Shown here: positions 35,975 through 46,614 of the stretch, piece by piece | How positions within the stretch are numbered: position 1 is the first letter of the stretch | Layout of the letters: every line of letters starts with the position of its first letter | Assembly (NCBI GenBank): GCA_030512295.1 | Contig: JAULSR010000001.1 | Span: 3,123,001 to 3,187,000, forward strand | DNA: 64,000 nucleotides | Direction of reading: 5' to 3' | Source: Bombardia bombarda | Lineage: Eukaryota; Ascomycota; Sordariomycetes; Sordariales; Lasiosphaeriaceae | Program-made: the position numbers and the translations under genes | The notes under the pieces: generated by a model | What the model saw: only the letters and a program-made list of their open reading frames with translations | Told to the model about the DNA's origin: nothing | The model's database searches: none

Positions 35975-37513
35975 GTTGGCAACAAATTATAACAAATCTT
36001 CACAGATAAAACGAAGGACTGAAAGAGACAACAGCGACAAGAGAGTGTGTGTGTGAAATGTCGAGTTTAACGAGTGACTTGGCGAAGAGTGTGATAACGA
36101 GTGTGGATGAGAGAGGAAAAGACAGTCCGAAATGGTGTCTCTGGACGGTCCCTATCGTCAACACCTTATATACCACAATCATAAGCCATCACTGATCGCG
36201 CGTTCACACGCGTATATCCGCAGACGGTTTAACGCTCCGGAAGCAACAAGCCCCAGCCATCTCGGTTGCTGGTGTTGTGGAATGGCTGGAAGTTGGGCGA
36301 CATTCCAGAGTTTGTTGTTGTGTCAGATCGACAGACCACCACAACTCGCGGAGAGCAGAGTCCAATGAGCGCACGCAGAGAACTGACTGACTGTCACCGC
36401 GTTTCTAGAGGCCAAGACAAAGTTATGAGATATTATTCCACGTCATCTGAACGCAGAAGGCATCGTGCCGTTGGTATGGTCATTGCACTTCCGGCACATG
36501 GTGATATTCTGCCACTGGGCAAGATGGAATCCAAACAGTGGGCGAGAAGAAAATATGTGCCCACTGCCTAGTGCCCACAGCAAATTAGATACCGAGCTTT
36601 ATTTGACTTCCAAAACAGCCGACGCGACTTCCTGGTGATAAAAGGGTGTGTGATGTTGACCAAGTCACAGGAGATGACATAAATAGGCATCCGGTTCCCA
36701 CCAGCAATCCGGAGGCAAATATTCCACAGCCTGGCTAGCATAGACGAATTCATGATGTTCGCAGCATTGGTTCAACAGCCTTATAACAATCACTTAATGC
36801 AAAGAAGCACTGCAGTCAACTGGGCGCAGCGTGAAAGCAGTTGTCCAGCGAGCGTCTGGCTCGATCGCGAACATGCAATAAGGGTCTGGGGCAGGACAGG
36901 TATATGTCTCCGATCTATCAGCATCTCATTGCCCACGAGAGTAACTAGGGCAAAAGACTTCCTATCAAGGAGTGTAAACATCAATCTTCGAAGCACGACC
37001 TCCGAGGAGATCAGGCAACGCGACACCGTGGGTAACTAGTGAAGGTCGTGGCAGCTTCGGTGCTTTTTGATGAAGAAGAAAAGAAGTAAGTGTTCAAATC
37101 GGAAACGTGCGCGCGCAAAGATATAGCAAAATGCGGCCCCACTCTGGTCGGTTCCAGTTGGCAGAAAAATCGGGAGCAGCTAGGCCGCTTTTGGAAAACC
37201 CTGTGGCTGGCAAGTAACTGGACAGCGGTCCACTGTGGCTCAACCAAATTTGCCGACTCGAAACTTACACACGGACCATTCTTGACTTTGATGCCCGTCA
37301 CCCATTGGCCATTACGTTACATAATCGGCAGCACCCAAGAAACCTACTCCCATTTCGACCAGCGCCGCCGTCGTCGCGCCCTGTCCGTCCATCCGCCGTA
37401 GCGTACCAGTCCAGTCACAGTGTGCCTTACAGTACCTAGCTAGCTAGCCCGCCTAGCCAGTATTAACCACCTCCCTCACATACATCACACATCGCATCAC
37501 AACCCCACGAAAT
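35975..37513. other. Divergent promoter of surface-protein and FAM32A-like genes
   Basis: This 1.5-kb interval contains the TATA box at 36166-36172. The short ORFs have no domain character. Confidence 0.5.
36166..36172 (-). promoter_or_regulatory. TATA box (TATATAA)
   Basis: A canonical TATATAAG reads on the minus strand about 195 bases upstream of the ATG at 35974. It is followed by a C/T-rich and CACACA-rich leader. Confidence 0.5.
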
Positions 37514-38064
37514 ATGCCATCAGAAGACTACGCCTCGGTCGCCCGGGGGCCGCTCAAGCTCAAGGGCGCAAAGGTCAAGAAACACAAAAAGACCAAGACC
37601 AAGACCAAGAGCGCTGTTTCGGATTTAGAAAAGAACCTATCGACCGGTGGCGACTCGTCGTCGCGCAGCACTGACGAGAATGCTCTAGTGACCACCCAGG
37701 ATAACGACACAGCAGAGGAGGGTGCAAGAGGGAGGAAACGGACGCACGATAGCCCCGAAGAAGAGAAGGACGACACAGTGGCAGTGGCGGCGGAAGAAGC
37801 GGACGGCCAGACGGTGGATGATAACAAGACCGAGGCGGAGAGGCGGTTTGCTGAGATCAAGCGGAAACGGGTATGTTGGTTCTTGGTTTTCTCTGGTTTA
37901 CATGTATCACTAACATTTGAACAATATAGTTGAAAGAGTTGACCGGGTCGGCACGGGTCCGGCCAGAGCTGCTCAAGACGCACAAGCAACGCGTCGAGGA
38001 GCTGAACTCGCATCTGTCGCGCCTGAGTGAGCATCATGACATGCCAAAGATCGGACCGGGTTAG
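37514..38064 (+). CDS. FAM32A-like (DUF1754) nuclear protein
   Basis: Exons are 37514-37870 and 37930-38064, giving 163 residues. The 59-nt intron (GTATGT, ACTAAC branch site, ATAG) joins EIKRKR to LKELTGSARVRPELL. The family layout is clear: a short N-terminal YASVARGPLKLKG segment, a lysine-rich stretch (KVKKHKKTKTKTK), an acidic variable middle, and the conserved C-terminal block TEAERRFAEIKRKRLKELTGSA...HKQRVEELNSHLSRLSEHHDMPKIGPG. FAM32A is found in the spliceosome at the exon-ligation stage in animals, where its C-terminal tail reaches the active centre. The same nuclear role is inferred here. Confidence 0.9.
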
Positions 38065-38507
38065 GTGTATCTGTACCAAATCAGGCAGGCCTGCCTGTCG
38101 TGTCGGGCACGAGGTGTTCTTCGCCAATCAAGGAAACTCCCTCTCTGGTGTGGGCTGCACTGGAATTCTCGCGAGGTGATAATTATAGCAGCCTTGTCCC
38201 CTTTCAGCTACATATGACGTTCATCATCATCAATCTTCAACCCGCTACGCCGCATGCAGTGCACATGCGAGGACTTCTGAAACACATGTCACGTCTCTGC
38301 GCAAAGATCAATCAGGACAGGACATTGCTCAGTTGTTTGTATATCCCAAAATCCATTCCAGTCTATTGACCTGCCTATTATTCATCGCAATATATATGTA
38401 CAACGCTTTTGGGCTCGTCGAGGCTTTTTTCTTACTTCGTCGACGCCACCCTTCGCTCCCTTCAAGCTTTTTACGCACGCCACGCTAATCTTTTCCAGTC
38501 TCATAGA

Positions 38508-38543
38508 CGACACGCGTGAGGAATGCAAGGCATTCCGCGTGTC

Positions 38544-38544
<1 letters not shown>
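38508..38544. repeat. Inverted repeat: 15-bp bulged hairpin
   Basis: CGACACGC (38508-38515) pairs with GCGTGTCG (38537-38544), and GGAATGC (38520-38526) with GCATTCC (38530-38536). The loop is AAG and there is a 4-nt bulge GTGA on one side. Confidence 0.75.

Positions 38545-38571
<27 letters not shown>
38544..38571. repeat. (GT)n microsatellite
   Basis: About 13-14 GT units directly follow the hairpin. Confidence 0.9.
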
Positions 38572-38576
<5 letters not shown>

Positions 38577-38801
38577 GTCCTGGTGCGAACCTGGTGTAGT
38601 AGTTGTATGTGTATGCACATGCCTATGCCCTGTATGAACCAAGACAATCAAAACCCGCTTTCGTAAAACTCCCAAAATGCCAATGGTGTGTATGTATGAA
38701 ACACCGACCATACCGCGATGCAACAATTAAAACGAGAAAAAAAGAGTAATTCGAAACGCTGTTTCCCACCCAAACAATTAATCGCCGAAAACATCGAAAC
38801 A

Positions 38802-38825
38802 CTGCTGCTGCTGCTGCTGCTGCTG
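38802..38825. repeat. (CTG)8 microsatellite
   Basis: Eight perfect CTG units lie in the 3' flank of the minus-strand Ser/Thr-rich gene. Confidence 0.9.
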
Positions 38826-38840
38826 CTCATCTAAGATGAC

Positions 38841-40107
38841 TTAGATCAACATCCTTCCTGCTAGCGCTCCCGCCAAAAGCTGGAGCACCATCCCTCCACC
38901 GCTTCCTTGCTTCGAACCGGCATTCTGCAAGGTGGGGGTCTGTCGTGTCGTGGTGGCCGCCGCCGCATCTGTCTCGAGTGGGCCTGCGTCCACGTAGCTG
39001 GTCGCGGTGACGACGACTTCTTCTCCGTTGGAGGTTGTCGTGTGCGTCTCAAGCACGATTCTCATAGAGCGCGAAGACGAAGACGATGATGTGGATTCTG
39101 ACTCTGACTCAGACGTTGAGGTCGTCGAATCCGACGTTTTTTGTGTCGACGTCGTAAAGGTGGTTTCTGTTTTATTTTGGTAAGCATATATATATCATCA
39201 AATACGCGAGTAAATGCTGAAAATGAGAAGGAAGAAAACCGAACAAGGATAGTAACATACCTCCGTCGTCCAAGGAGGATGTCACCGCACGAGACGTAGA
39301 GGATGTGATGGAAGAAGAAGACGAGGAAAAAGAAGACGACGAGCCGGACTCAGAAGATGAGGAACTCGAGTCAACGTCAGTTGAGGACGTACCAGAAGAT
39401 GAGCTGGGTGTGGTTGACGGGGTAGTGGTGGGGGTGGGAGAGGACGTAGGCGCGCTGGGTGATGGAGAGCTAGTTGTACGCTCCGACGTGCTGCTGGTGC
39501 TGGAAGTCGTCTCATCTGTTGACGTAGTCGTGGGAAGGTCACTCGAGGTGGTTGAGTCTGAAAGTGGCGTGCTTGTCGTCGAGTTGTCCCGCTTGGCGAG
39601 CTGCAACGGCGAGGTGACAAAAGCAGCATCAGCCCGGTGGCCAGCCTCGACAGCCTTGCTCTCGGGCTCATGATGGAGAATCTGGTGGGGAGGCTTTGGC
39701 GAAGCGGCACCCAGTAAGGAGGATAAGGAGAACGGCTCTTGCTTGGACTCAGCCATCTGCTCAGTCACCCCTCCCTCAGATCCACGACAAGGCATCTTCG
39801 GCCATGTCCACGACGACGGAGTGGCGGCCGAGGCCAGCCCAAATAGGACCAACAGGCAGACTGATAGTATCAGCAGTCTTCCTCGAACAGACGACATCTT
39901 CTTTTGGCGGCTCTCGGAGGTTGAGCGTGTGATGTTGTTATGGTTGTCGTCGTCGTCGAAAGCTTTTCCTTCTTGAACATCAAAAGGGAACAAGGTAGGG
40001 AATAGCCCCTCGCGCGACTGAGGATCCGCACTCCTTGGGGAGTCTGAAAAAAATGTGGGAAATAATCCCTGCGGGGGTGCCGCATCATGACTTCGTCGGG
40101 GCGCCAT
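38841..40107 (-). CDS. Ser/Thr-rich mucin-like membrane or wall protein
   Basis: Exons on the minus strand are 40107-39261 and 39166-38841, giving 390 residues. The 94-nt intron (GTATGT...AACAG) joins SSLDDG to ETTFTTSTQKTS. From the ATG at 40107 there is a ~70-residue polar N-terminus with two related motifs (GLFPTFF and GLFPTLF), then a membrane or signal-anchor segment (RLLILSVCLLVLFGLASAA), a Ser/Thr-rich region of about 200 residues likely to be O-mannosylated, and a hydrophobic C-terminus (GGGMVLQLLAGALAGRMLI) resembling a GPI signal. If translation starts at the inner ATG (39897, MSSVRGRLL), the hydrophobic segment becomes an ordinary cleavable signal peptide. Function unknown; wall sensor or structural glycoprotein are possible. 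Confidence 0.7.
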
Positions 40108-43066
40108 GGCGAACAAAGTGGTGAGGTAGTGGATCGGACCGGCAGACGGGCAAGATAGACGGAAAGACAGAATGAGGGAAAACGGTTGGAAAAGAAAACC
40201 TGGAAGTGTGAGGAACACACAGTAGCGTGGGCTATCCTAAGCCTACGGAACCTGGGAGCGGTTTGCTTATGTGGAACCCGGCCGCCGAGTTGCCTCGTTG
40301 CGTGCGTTTCCTGTACAATGTACTCCACGACGAGTGGATCTGGCCAGACCCCGGGCTTACAATGGATTTATTTGGGGAGGTGGTGTGTTGTGATTTGCGT
40401 GATGATTGTCGATTTAGACTGCGGGCGAGTGATGCAATGATAGACACAGGCCAGAAGTCGGAATCTCGTCCGAACACGACACCAGACACGGGAGCGGGAG
40501 GGCTATACACTGGAGGGGCGAAGGGTGGTTGAAGAAGGGTTGGTCCGTCGGGAAAGGGCAAACGACTGATAGGTTCTGACGTCGTACAGCTTTAGAGTGC
40601 TAGTGAATGGGCACTTTCTCTCGCAAGGCCTCTCCCTCTGAATCCCTTATTGCTCCCTTGAGAATATCAATTCACTGCGAATGTGTGGCGGCTAGTACAC
40701 CTCAGCTTTCTTAAATCACAACAGTCGGCATGCAGCAAGCATAATACGAGACACAAAACGGATATAAAAGTTAGTGACTGATGAGGCGCTCCACATCCTG
40801 GCAATCGGAGGGGCAGGGGCTGGGCTGCTGCTCCATCTCAGCTCCGAAGCGCGCGCAGCATGTATGAAAACGCAGGGGCGTCTGGCTTGTCTGGTGCCAA
40901 GAGCCACAAGTTCAGCACTCTCTCCATTCGGCCAAGAATCTGAAAGGCTTGAGGCCCTGTAACTTTGACTCTCCAGAAGCGGTTCATACACAACCGAGAG
41001 CCGTCACTGCAGGAAGTTACATTGCTGTCCTTTGGCGAATTGACGAGAGTTGAGTTAACGAAACCGGTTTATCGGCGAACAACAGGCAGGGATAGTGTAG
41101 TACACGCACGCTACACTACGTGGACGGAAAGAAAAGCCCCAAGACGACAGTTGGAAAGGACGGACGGGATTGACGGGTCCAGAGATCTCGTTCTTGCACC
41201 CAAGATCGGGTAGGATTCTTTTTAAACGTAAGCTTCCCCAACGCCTCCAGCTGTCACTGCTGGGTTGGTTGTTTCCGAGGCGCCGTTTTTGTGGGAAGGT
41301 ACGAAGTACTTTGTACCTCGTGTTTTTACTGAGAGGTTGGCAGGCGAGTCTAGGCCCCCCACTCGCCGCCATCCATCGTGCATTTGGGGGGTGCAACCAA
41401 CACATGGAAGCCACAGCCGACGCTTATCACGCACCTCTGGGCCACGCACTTTATCTTTGAAAGAAGTGAACGATTGGGAAACAAAAACAGCTCTCTCGCA
41501 CACTCTACCATTCTAGGTCGGGCTGCAAGTGTACAAAGTACGTTTGTTGAAGCTAAAGAGTAGTTGTCTTATCTCGGCACCACTCAGCGAGCAGATAATC
41601 GTCAACGTGGGCAGTAATAAGACATGGATGTCTTAGACGTCACCGTTGCTAGCTGGTTGCGACTTTTTGCCAGGCTGGCCGGCATCCTCAACTTCCGCAT
41701 TCAAGGTCTGTCAAGGTCTATCAAGGCCTGCGTCTTATAAAATCGTTTGTTATAGTCTTTCTGCCCAGAAAATCTGGTATTGCTTGCATTCTGGCAGATT
41801 GGAGAAGGATCAAACTGCGAAGTTCTTGTGCAGACTGCAGACAGAATGGTCCCAAATCGCTAACTGGAGTCGTGAACGTCATCGGTCCACATTAGGCGGT
41901 ATCGTAGCGTCGCTTCGTGTTTCGTGTTTCATTTTGCTGAATTTGGATTTTGGTGATAGCGTGGACCCACCGGGTCTGTGCCGACGCCTCGTATTCTTAA
42001 AGCCCCGGCAACTCGGGCTTCAAGCAACACCTGGGTTCTCGATGGCATGAACACCATTTCCCCAATGCTTTTTAGAGTCGGACGGGTGAACATCTCATCT
42101 TCGAGTTTATTTGAACATCATCCATGAGCTATCAACTATACGGATATGCGCCGCTTGAGACCCCCATGAAATACGTAGTGTGCGTACTGGGTCGGACCAG
42201 TAGTTCTGGTATGCTGTTGCCCGCCAAGACATTGGGAATTGACTGCTGTTCTGTTTATCATCTTCTATGTCAAGATGCAGCTTCTACGCTTCTTGATTGT
42301 TTCCGTGCCCTTGGATGGAGAGATCTTGCCTTGGGCTCTCAACAGAGCAGTGACATGTTCAACGTTCTTTACTCGGCCACTTACACATATTGCTTGGTCA
42401 ACAAGACAGGTAGGTATTCTTGAACTATCAAAAACGTCGACATGGTGTAATAAACAGGTAATATCGAACCATTAAAAGACATAACATACGAAGTACGTAT
42501 AAAAGCATGCAGAGTGGGCGCACCCGCCACCACTGTGGCTGATGAATGACAGCAGCTGTCATTCATTCGGGACCTCGCTCTAGAACTAGTGGCGTCGGCT
42601 CTGGCGTCTGGGGCCTGTCAGCCGAACCTTCGGTCCCTGAAGCGCCGAGCCAGCATGCCAGCCATTGCGGGACCAACTCCCTAAACTAACCAGCAACCTG
42701 GAAGGACACTGGCCGAAACAGTATTGAAGATGCTGGCCATCTTCATGTGATATTCAAGGGTCAACATTCTACATTGAATCATTCGATACCACAAAAAACG
42801 CCTCAATTCCTCGACGACTTTGACATTTCGACGCGACAGAGCCCACGTCAACTATCAATCCCGGACGACGCCCAAACAAACATGCGGCTCTATGCGACTG
42901 CAATCCGCCAAGCTGTGTCCTAGTGATAACACCTTCCGTGCATGCGCATCCATCGCAACAACCCAGACGCCACACCCCGGTCCTCCGTCACTTAATTCCA
43001 TACTGTGTACACAAACATACACACACATGTTGCGACTCCCCAGCTCGCCACGTCCCACCATCTGCC
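40108..43066. other. Long divergent intergenic region (3 kb)
   Basis: Small ORFs (41055-41414 minus, 41646-42050 plus, 42124-42423 plus) show no domain or convincing gene structure. An unusual 25-bp palindrome lies at 42542-42566. Confidence 0.5.
42542..42566. repeat. Perfect 25-bp palindrome (12-bp arms, 1-base centre)
   Basis: ATGAATGACAGC (42542-42553) is the reverse complement of GCTGTCATTCAT (42555-42566), with a single A between. It lies about 500 bases upstream of the dolichol kinase start. Confidence 0.8.
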
Positions 43067-45923
43067 ATGCCCGAGCATCTCCAACCACCAGCACCGGCAC
43101 CAGCACCAGCATCACCACCACCACCAGTCCCGCCCAGCAGCAACCCCGACGACCATCCCGATGACGACCTGAGGCATCTCCTCTCGCGCTCTCCACACCC
43201 CTATCATCGACAAAGTTTCGAGCTCCTCGAGCCTTCTGATCGCCTCATCAACAGGGCGACGGCCACGATCCAAACCACCGCCCGTCGGCCTCCCTCTCCG
43301 TCTGCGTTCGCCAAGGACTCGACGCCCGCCAGCGACAGCGGCACAGAGGCCGACGATGAGCATTTCCTCAAGGGCCTGCCCGCTCCGAAAGCTAGGCTGC
43401 ACAAGGGGCTGCGGGGCAAGAATGAGTTCCTATCGGGGTCTTCCACGCCCTTGCTCTCGCCGGTCCTCTTGGAGGATGAAGGGGGCCGCAGGACAGTCTC
43501 CAACCTGAGCCACGGCTCCTTCGAGCGCGACAAGAGAAGCGCCGCGGAGAGGGTGCGCCGGCGCAAGGAGCTTGTTCGACGCGGCGCCGAGGTGTTGCTT
43601 CTCGTCTGCCAGGGGGCGATGCTTGCGTCGAATCGCCAAGTGCAGCCATTTATTCGATTCTATCGAAAAGGTAGGTTCTCTTTTGCACCGTACTACTCAG
43701 CTTCCAGGTGTCCTTTTCTAATGAATTCGATGTAGAACTAGTCACACTGTGCCAGATGCTATGCATTTTGGCCGCGGCATATCCCGTGAGACTAGTAATA
43801 TGGGCCTATCGCTGGACAAAGCCGACCAAGCTGGTGCCAATCCGTCTCCCCTCCTCATTCGATCCCGCGCCTATGCTCTACCCGCCTCTCATCCCAATTT
43901 TTGTGTCTCTCCTTGTTGCGCCAAACGTCATGTCCGTTGTGCCGCTGAACTTGGTTCTCGGCATTTGTGCTCTGCCAAGAGCACTGGTCCCTGGCTCTTG
44001 GTACTGGGAAACATACAGCTCCTCACACTGGCTGCTATCTTGCATCCCGTGCTTCTTGGAGAGTCATGTGCCAGGGAGCACAGGGCTTCTTAGGGGGAGC
44101 AATATTCCCTCGGAAGTTATGGTGTTGATTTACCCCTTGCACCAAAGCTTGTGTCTGATATTACAGCAGTTCACGACTACTAGTCTGTTGACTGCTGAGA
44201 TACAGCTGCTTTCGGTAGCACTTATTAATGTACTTCTGCTTGCACAATCCCCGCAAGCTGTAGTCTTGAAGGCGGTCCTCTGGGGAGGCGGTCTTGGTCT
44301 CACCATTCTCTGCAGTCGAGTGATTCAATGGGGAATATCTTTGGCTCGAGTGCCAAAATGGCGTTTTAGGCGAGCTGTCCCTCCGAGCAAAGGGACATCC
44401 CCCTTCCGTCTCCTGAGGCAACTCTGGTTTCTTCGAGGCACTCGGCACGAACCCAAAGTTGATTACGAGGACGCCCTTTCCGACTCTGGGAATTCTGCGT
44501 CTGAATATACCATTGGACAGAGCCATTTAGGGCCTCCGACATACACAAAACATCTCGATAGCATTAGTGATGGTGAGACGGCGCCGGCGCCGGCGCCTGC
44601 TATCAACACGGCCGATATACGATTCAGCCTACTGGAGCCATTAAGCCAAACCACGACACGGAGGCATACGTTGCCATCGTTCGGCAGAATTAGCAGTCGG
44701 TTCAAGACAAGCACTCCCTCAGGGCGCCGGAAGCGCTCTGCCTCCTCGAGCGTCCGCGCCTTCTTCTCCCTAACCCAAGCCCAGGCCACTCTAAGGAAGT
44801 GGATATACGCCGGCTATGTCTACGTCTGCATCGTCGTCATTGCTCTTGTCGGCATCAGGGACTACGTTCAGCGATACGCCCTCTCGGGCAACGAACCCGT
44901 CGGGTGGGCTCTGGGCTACCTATTCGGCGACGTGCCTCGGTTCAGATTCGAGGTTGTTAAGGCCAACCTGGAGAGATGGATCTGCCTCCCACCCAGGTGG
45001 TCCGACGATGATGGGGACGAACACCTGGCGTCGTGCTACACAGGATGGGCGCAGCACGTCCGCCACGCCTCGCTCGGCGAGGCCAACACGCGCCTGTTCC
45101 TCAGCGCCTACTGGCTCGTCATCATCGTTTTCGGCCTCGCGGTGGTGTTCCAGCTGTCGCCCGTCTACGAGGTCGACACGCGGCGCAAGGTCTTCCATTT
45201 CATGATGGTGGCCATGTTCCTGCCCATGACGTACATCGACCCGGCGTACGTGGCGCTAGCGCTGTCGCTCGTGCTGGCCATCTTCTTGCTGCTGGACCTG
45301 CTGCGCGCCAGCCAGCTGCCGCCGCTGTCGAAGCCCATCGCCAGGTTCTTGACACCGTATGTCGACGGTCGGGACCTGCGCGGACCGGTCGTCATTTCGC
45401 ATATTTTCTTGCTTATTGGCTGCGCGATCCCGCTTTGGCTGAGCCTGGCCGCGCTGCCGCGTAGTGCTGCTTCGCATAATAGCGCCCTGACGGGCTGGGA
45501 GGTGCCCACGCGCGATGTCAGTATGGTGTCGGGGGTCGTGTGTGTCGGTCTCGGCGACGCGGCGGCGTCGCTCATTGGTCGCCGCTGGGGCCATCGGAAG
45601 TGGCTGTGGGGCGGCGGCAAGAGCATCGAGGGCAGCGTGGCGTTTGCCGTGGCTGTGTTTCTTGGTTTGATGACGGCCAATGTCTGGCTGCGCTTTGGCG
45701 GCTGGCCGTTGGCGGGGGTGTTGTAGAGGCTACTGCTGCTGCTACCACCGGGCGGGGTGGTGGTGGTTTGCTAGAGTGGTGGTCGACATGGTCGGCGTCG
45801 GTGCAGAAGACGACTGTGTGTGCGGTTGTCGCGTCGCTTACTGAGGCGGTGTTGACGGGTGGGAATGATAATGTGGTTGTTCCGGTGGTGCTTTGGACGT
45901 GTGTCAAGAGCATGGGTATATAG
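43067..45923 (+). CDS. SEC59: Dolichol kinase (Sec59-like)
   Basis: This ER membrane enzyme uses CTP to phosphorylate dolichol, giving the lipid carrier for N-glycosylation, O-mannosylation and GPI synthesis. Exon 1 is 43067-43670; the 65-nt intron 43671-43735 (GTAGGT...GTAG) joins FIRFYRK to ELVTLCQM. The N-terminal ~200 residues are Pro/Ser-rich and cytosolic; many membrane segments follow. The C-terminal catalytic part is clear: RRKVFHFMMVAMFLP, YIDPAYVALALS, GLGDAAASLIGRRWGHRKW and GGKSIEGSVAF. The frame stops at 45726, but the conserved ending SLTEAVLTGGNDNVVVPVVLWTCVK lies in another frame up to 45923. Either a weak intron (45718-45776, GTGTTG...GAG) or one missing G in the run 45714-45718 explains this. 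It is convergent with the HIBYL-CoA hydrolase gene. Confidence 0.9.
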
Positions 45924-46614
45924 ATACATAGAGGAGAAAGAAGTGAAGAGTAGCATTGGGGTTTTGGGTTGGGTTAGATGTTAGACAAAAATGGCGTTTT
46001 ATGTGTATTGTTGTTATGATCAGACGGGCTAAGGGAGCTGCTGTTAGTTTGTTGTATAGTTAATTTCTGTTGCTTAGTGTTGCATTGTCAGTTAGGATTG
46101 TTGATGGTTGTGGAGATGTTGATAATAATTATTGTCCGGTGTACGTAAGCTGCGCCTTGATCATAGTGGCGACTCGCGATACCTTAGTAATTATTTGCCA
46201 ATCTCAGGCAGTTGGGTTGGTTGATGCCGTATGTAATAGAAAAGGCGATGTTTTAAAAATCATGCAGGGGTGATCAGAAAGCTAGATTCAGTGTTTATTA
46301 TATTGATAGCTGAGGATCTTGAGCGACACAACCTCCTTTAGAGAAAAGCGTATCGAGGTAAATTTTCAAACACATCCAAATATCCGGTTTAGCTAGCCAT
46401 TCATCAGGAAGACACGTGCAATCAAAGTTGGAGCGGGAACCTAAAATTGCCCTGCCCTTACAACCATTTCGATATCTCATTGACAGATACATATGAACAT
46501 TTGTGTTATCATCCGCAGCAGATGATAATAGTACAACCACCACACAGGTCCAACTCTTCTCCATTCTTCCTCATATTCCTACATTTTTTTTTATTACATT
46601 AGAAAAATGCACAC
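45924..46614. other. Convergent 3' region
   Basis: 691 bp of AT-rich spacer; nothing is recognised. Confidence 0.5.

Larger units (their letters stand above)
38065..38840. other. Convergent 3' region with hairpin and microsatellites
   Basis: This interval holds a strong hairpin (38508-38544), a GT run directly after it (38544-38571) and a CTG run (38802-38825) ending just beyond the next gene's stop codon. Confidence 0.6.

Noticed and set aside
42124..42475. Overlapping 99- and 78-codon frames that look faintly like a membrane protein
   Set aside because: Two frames are open over the same bases, neither has a recognisable domain, and no intron model joins them to more coding sequence.
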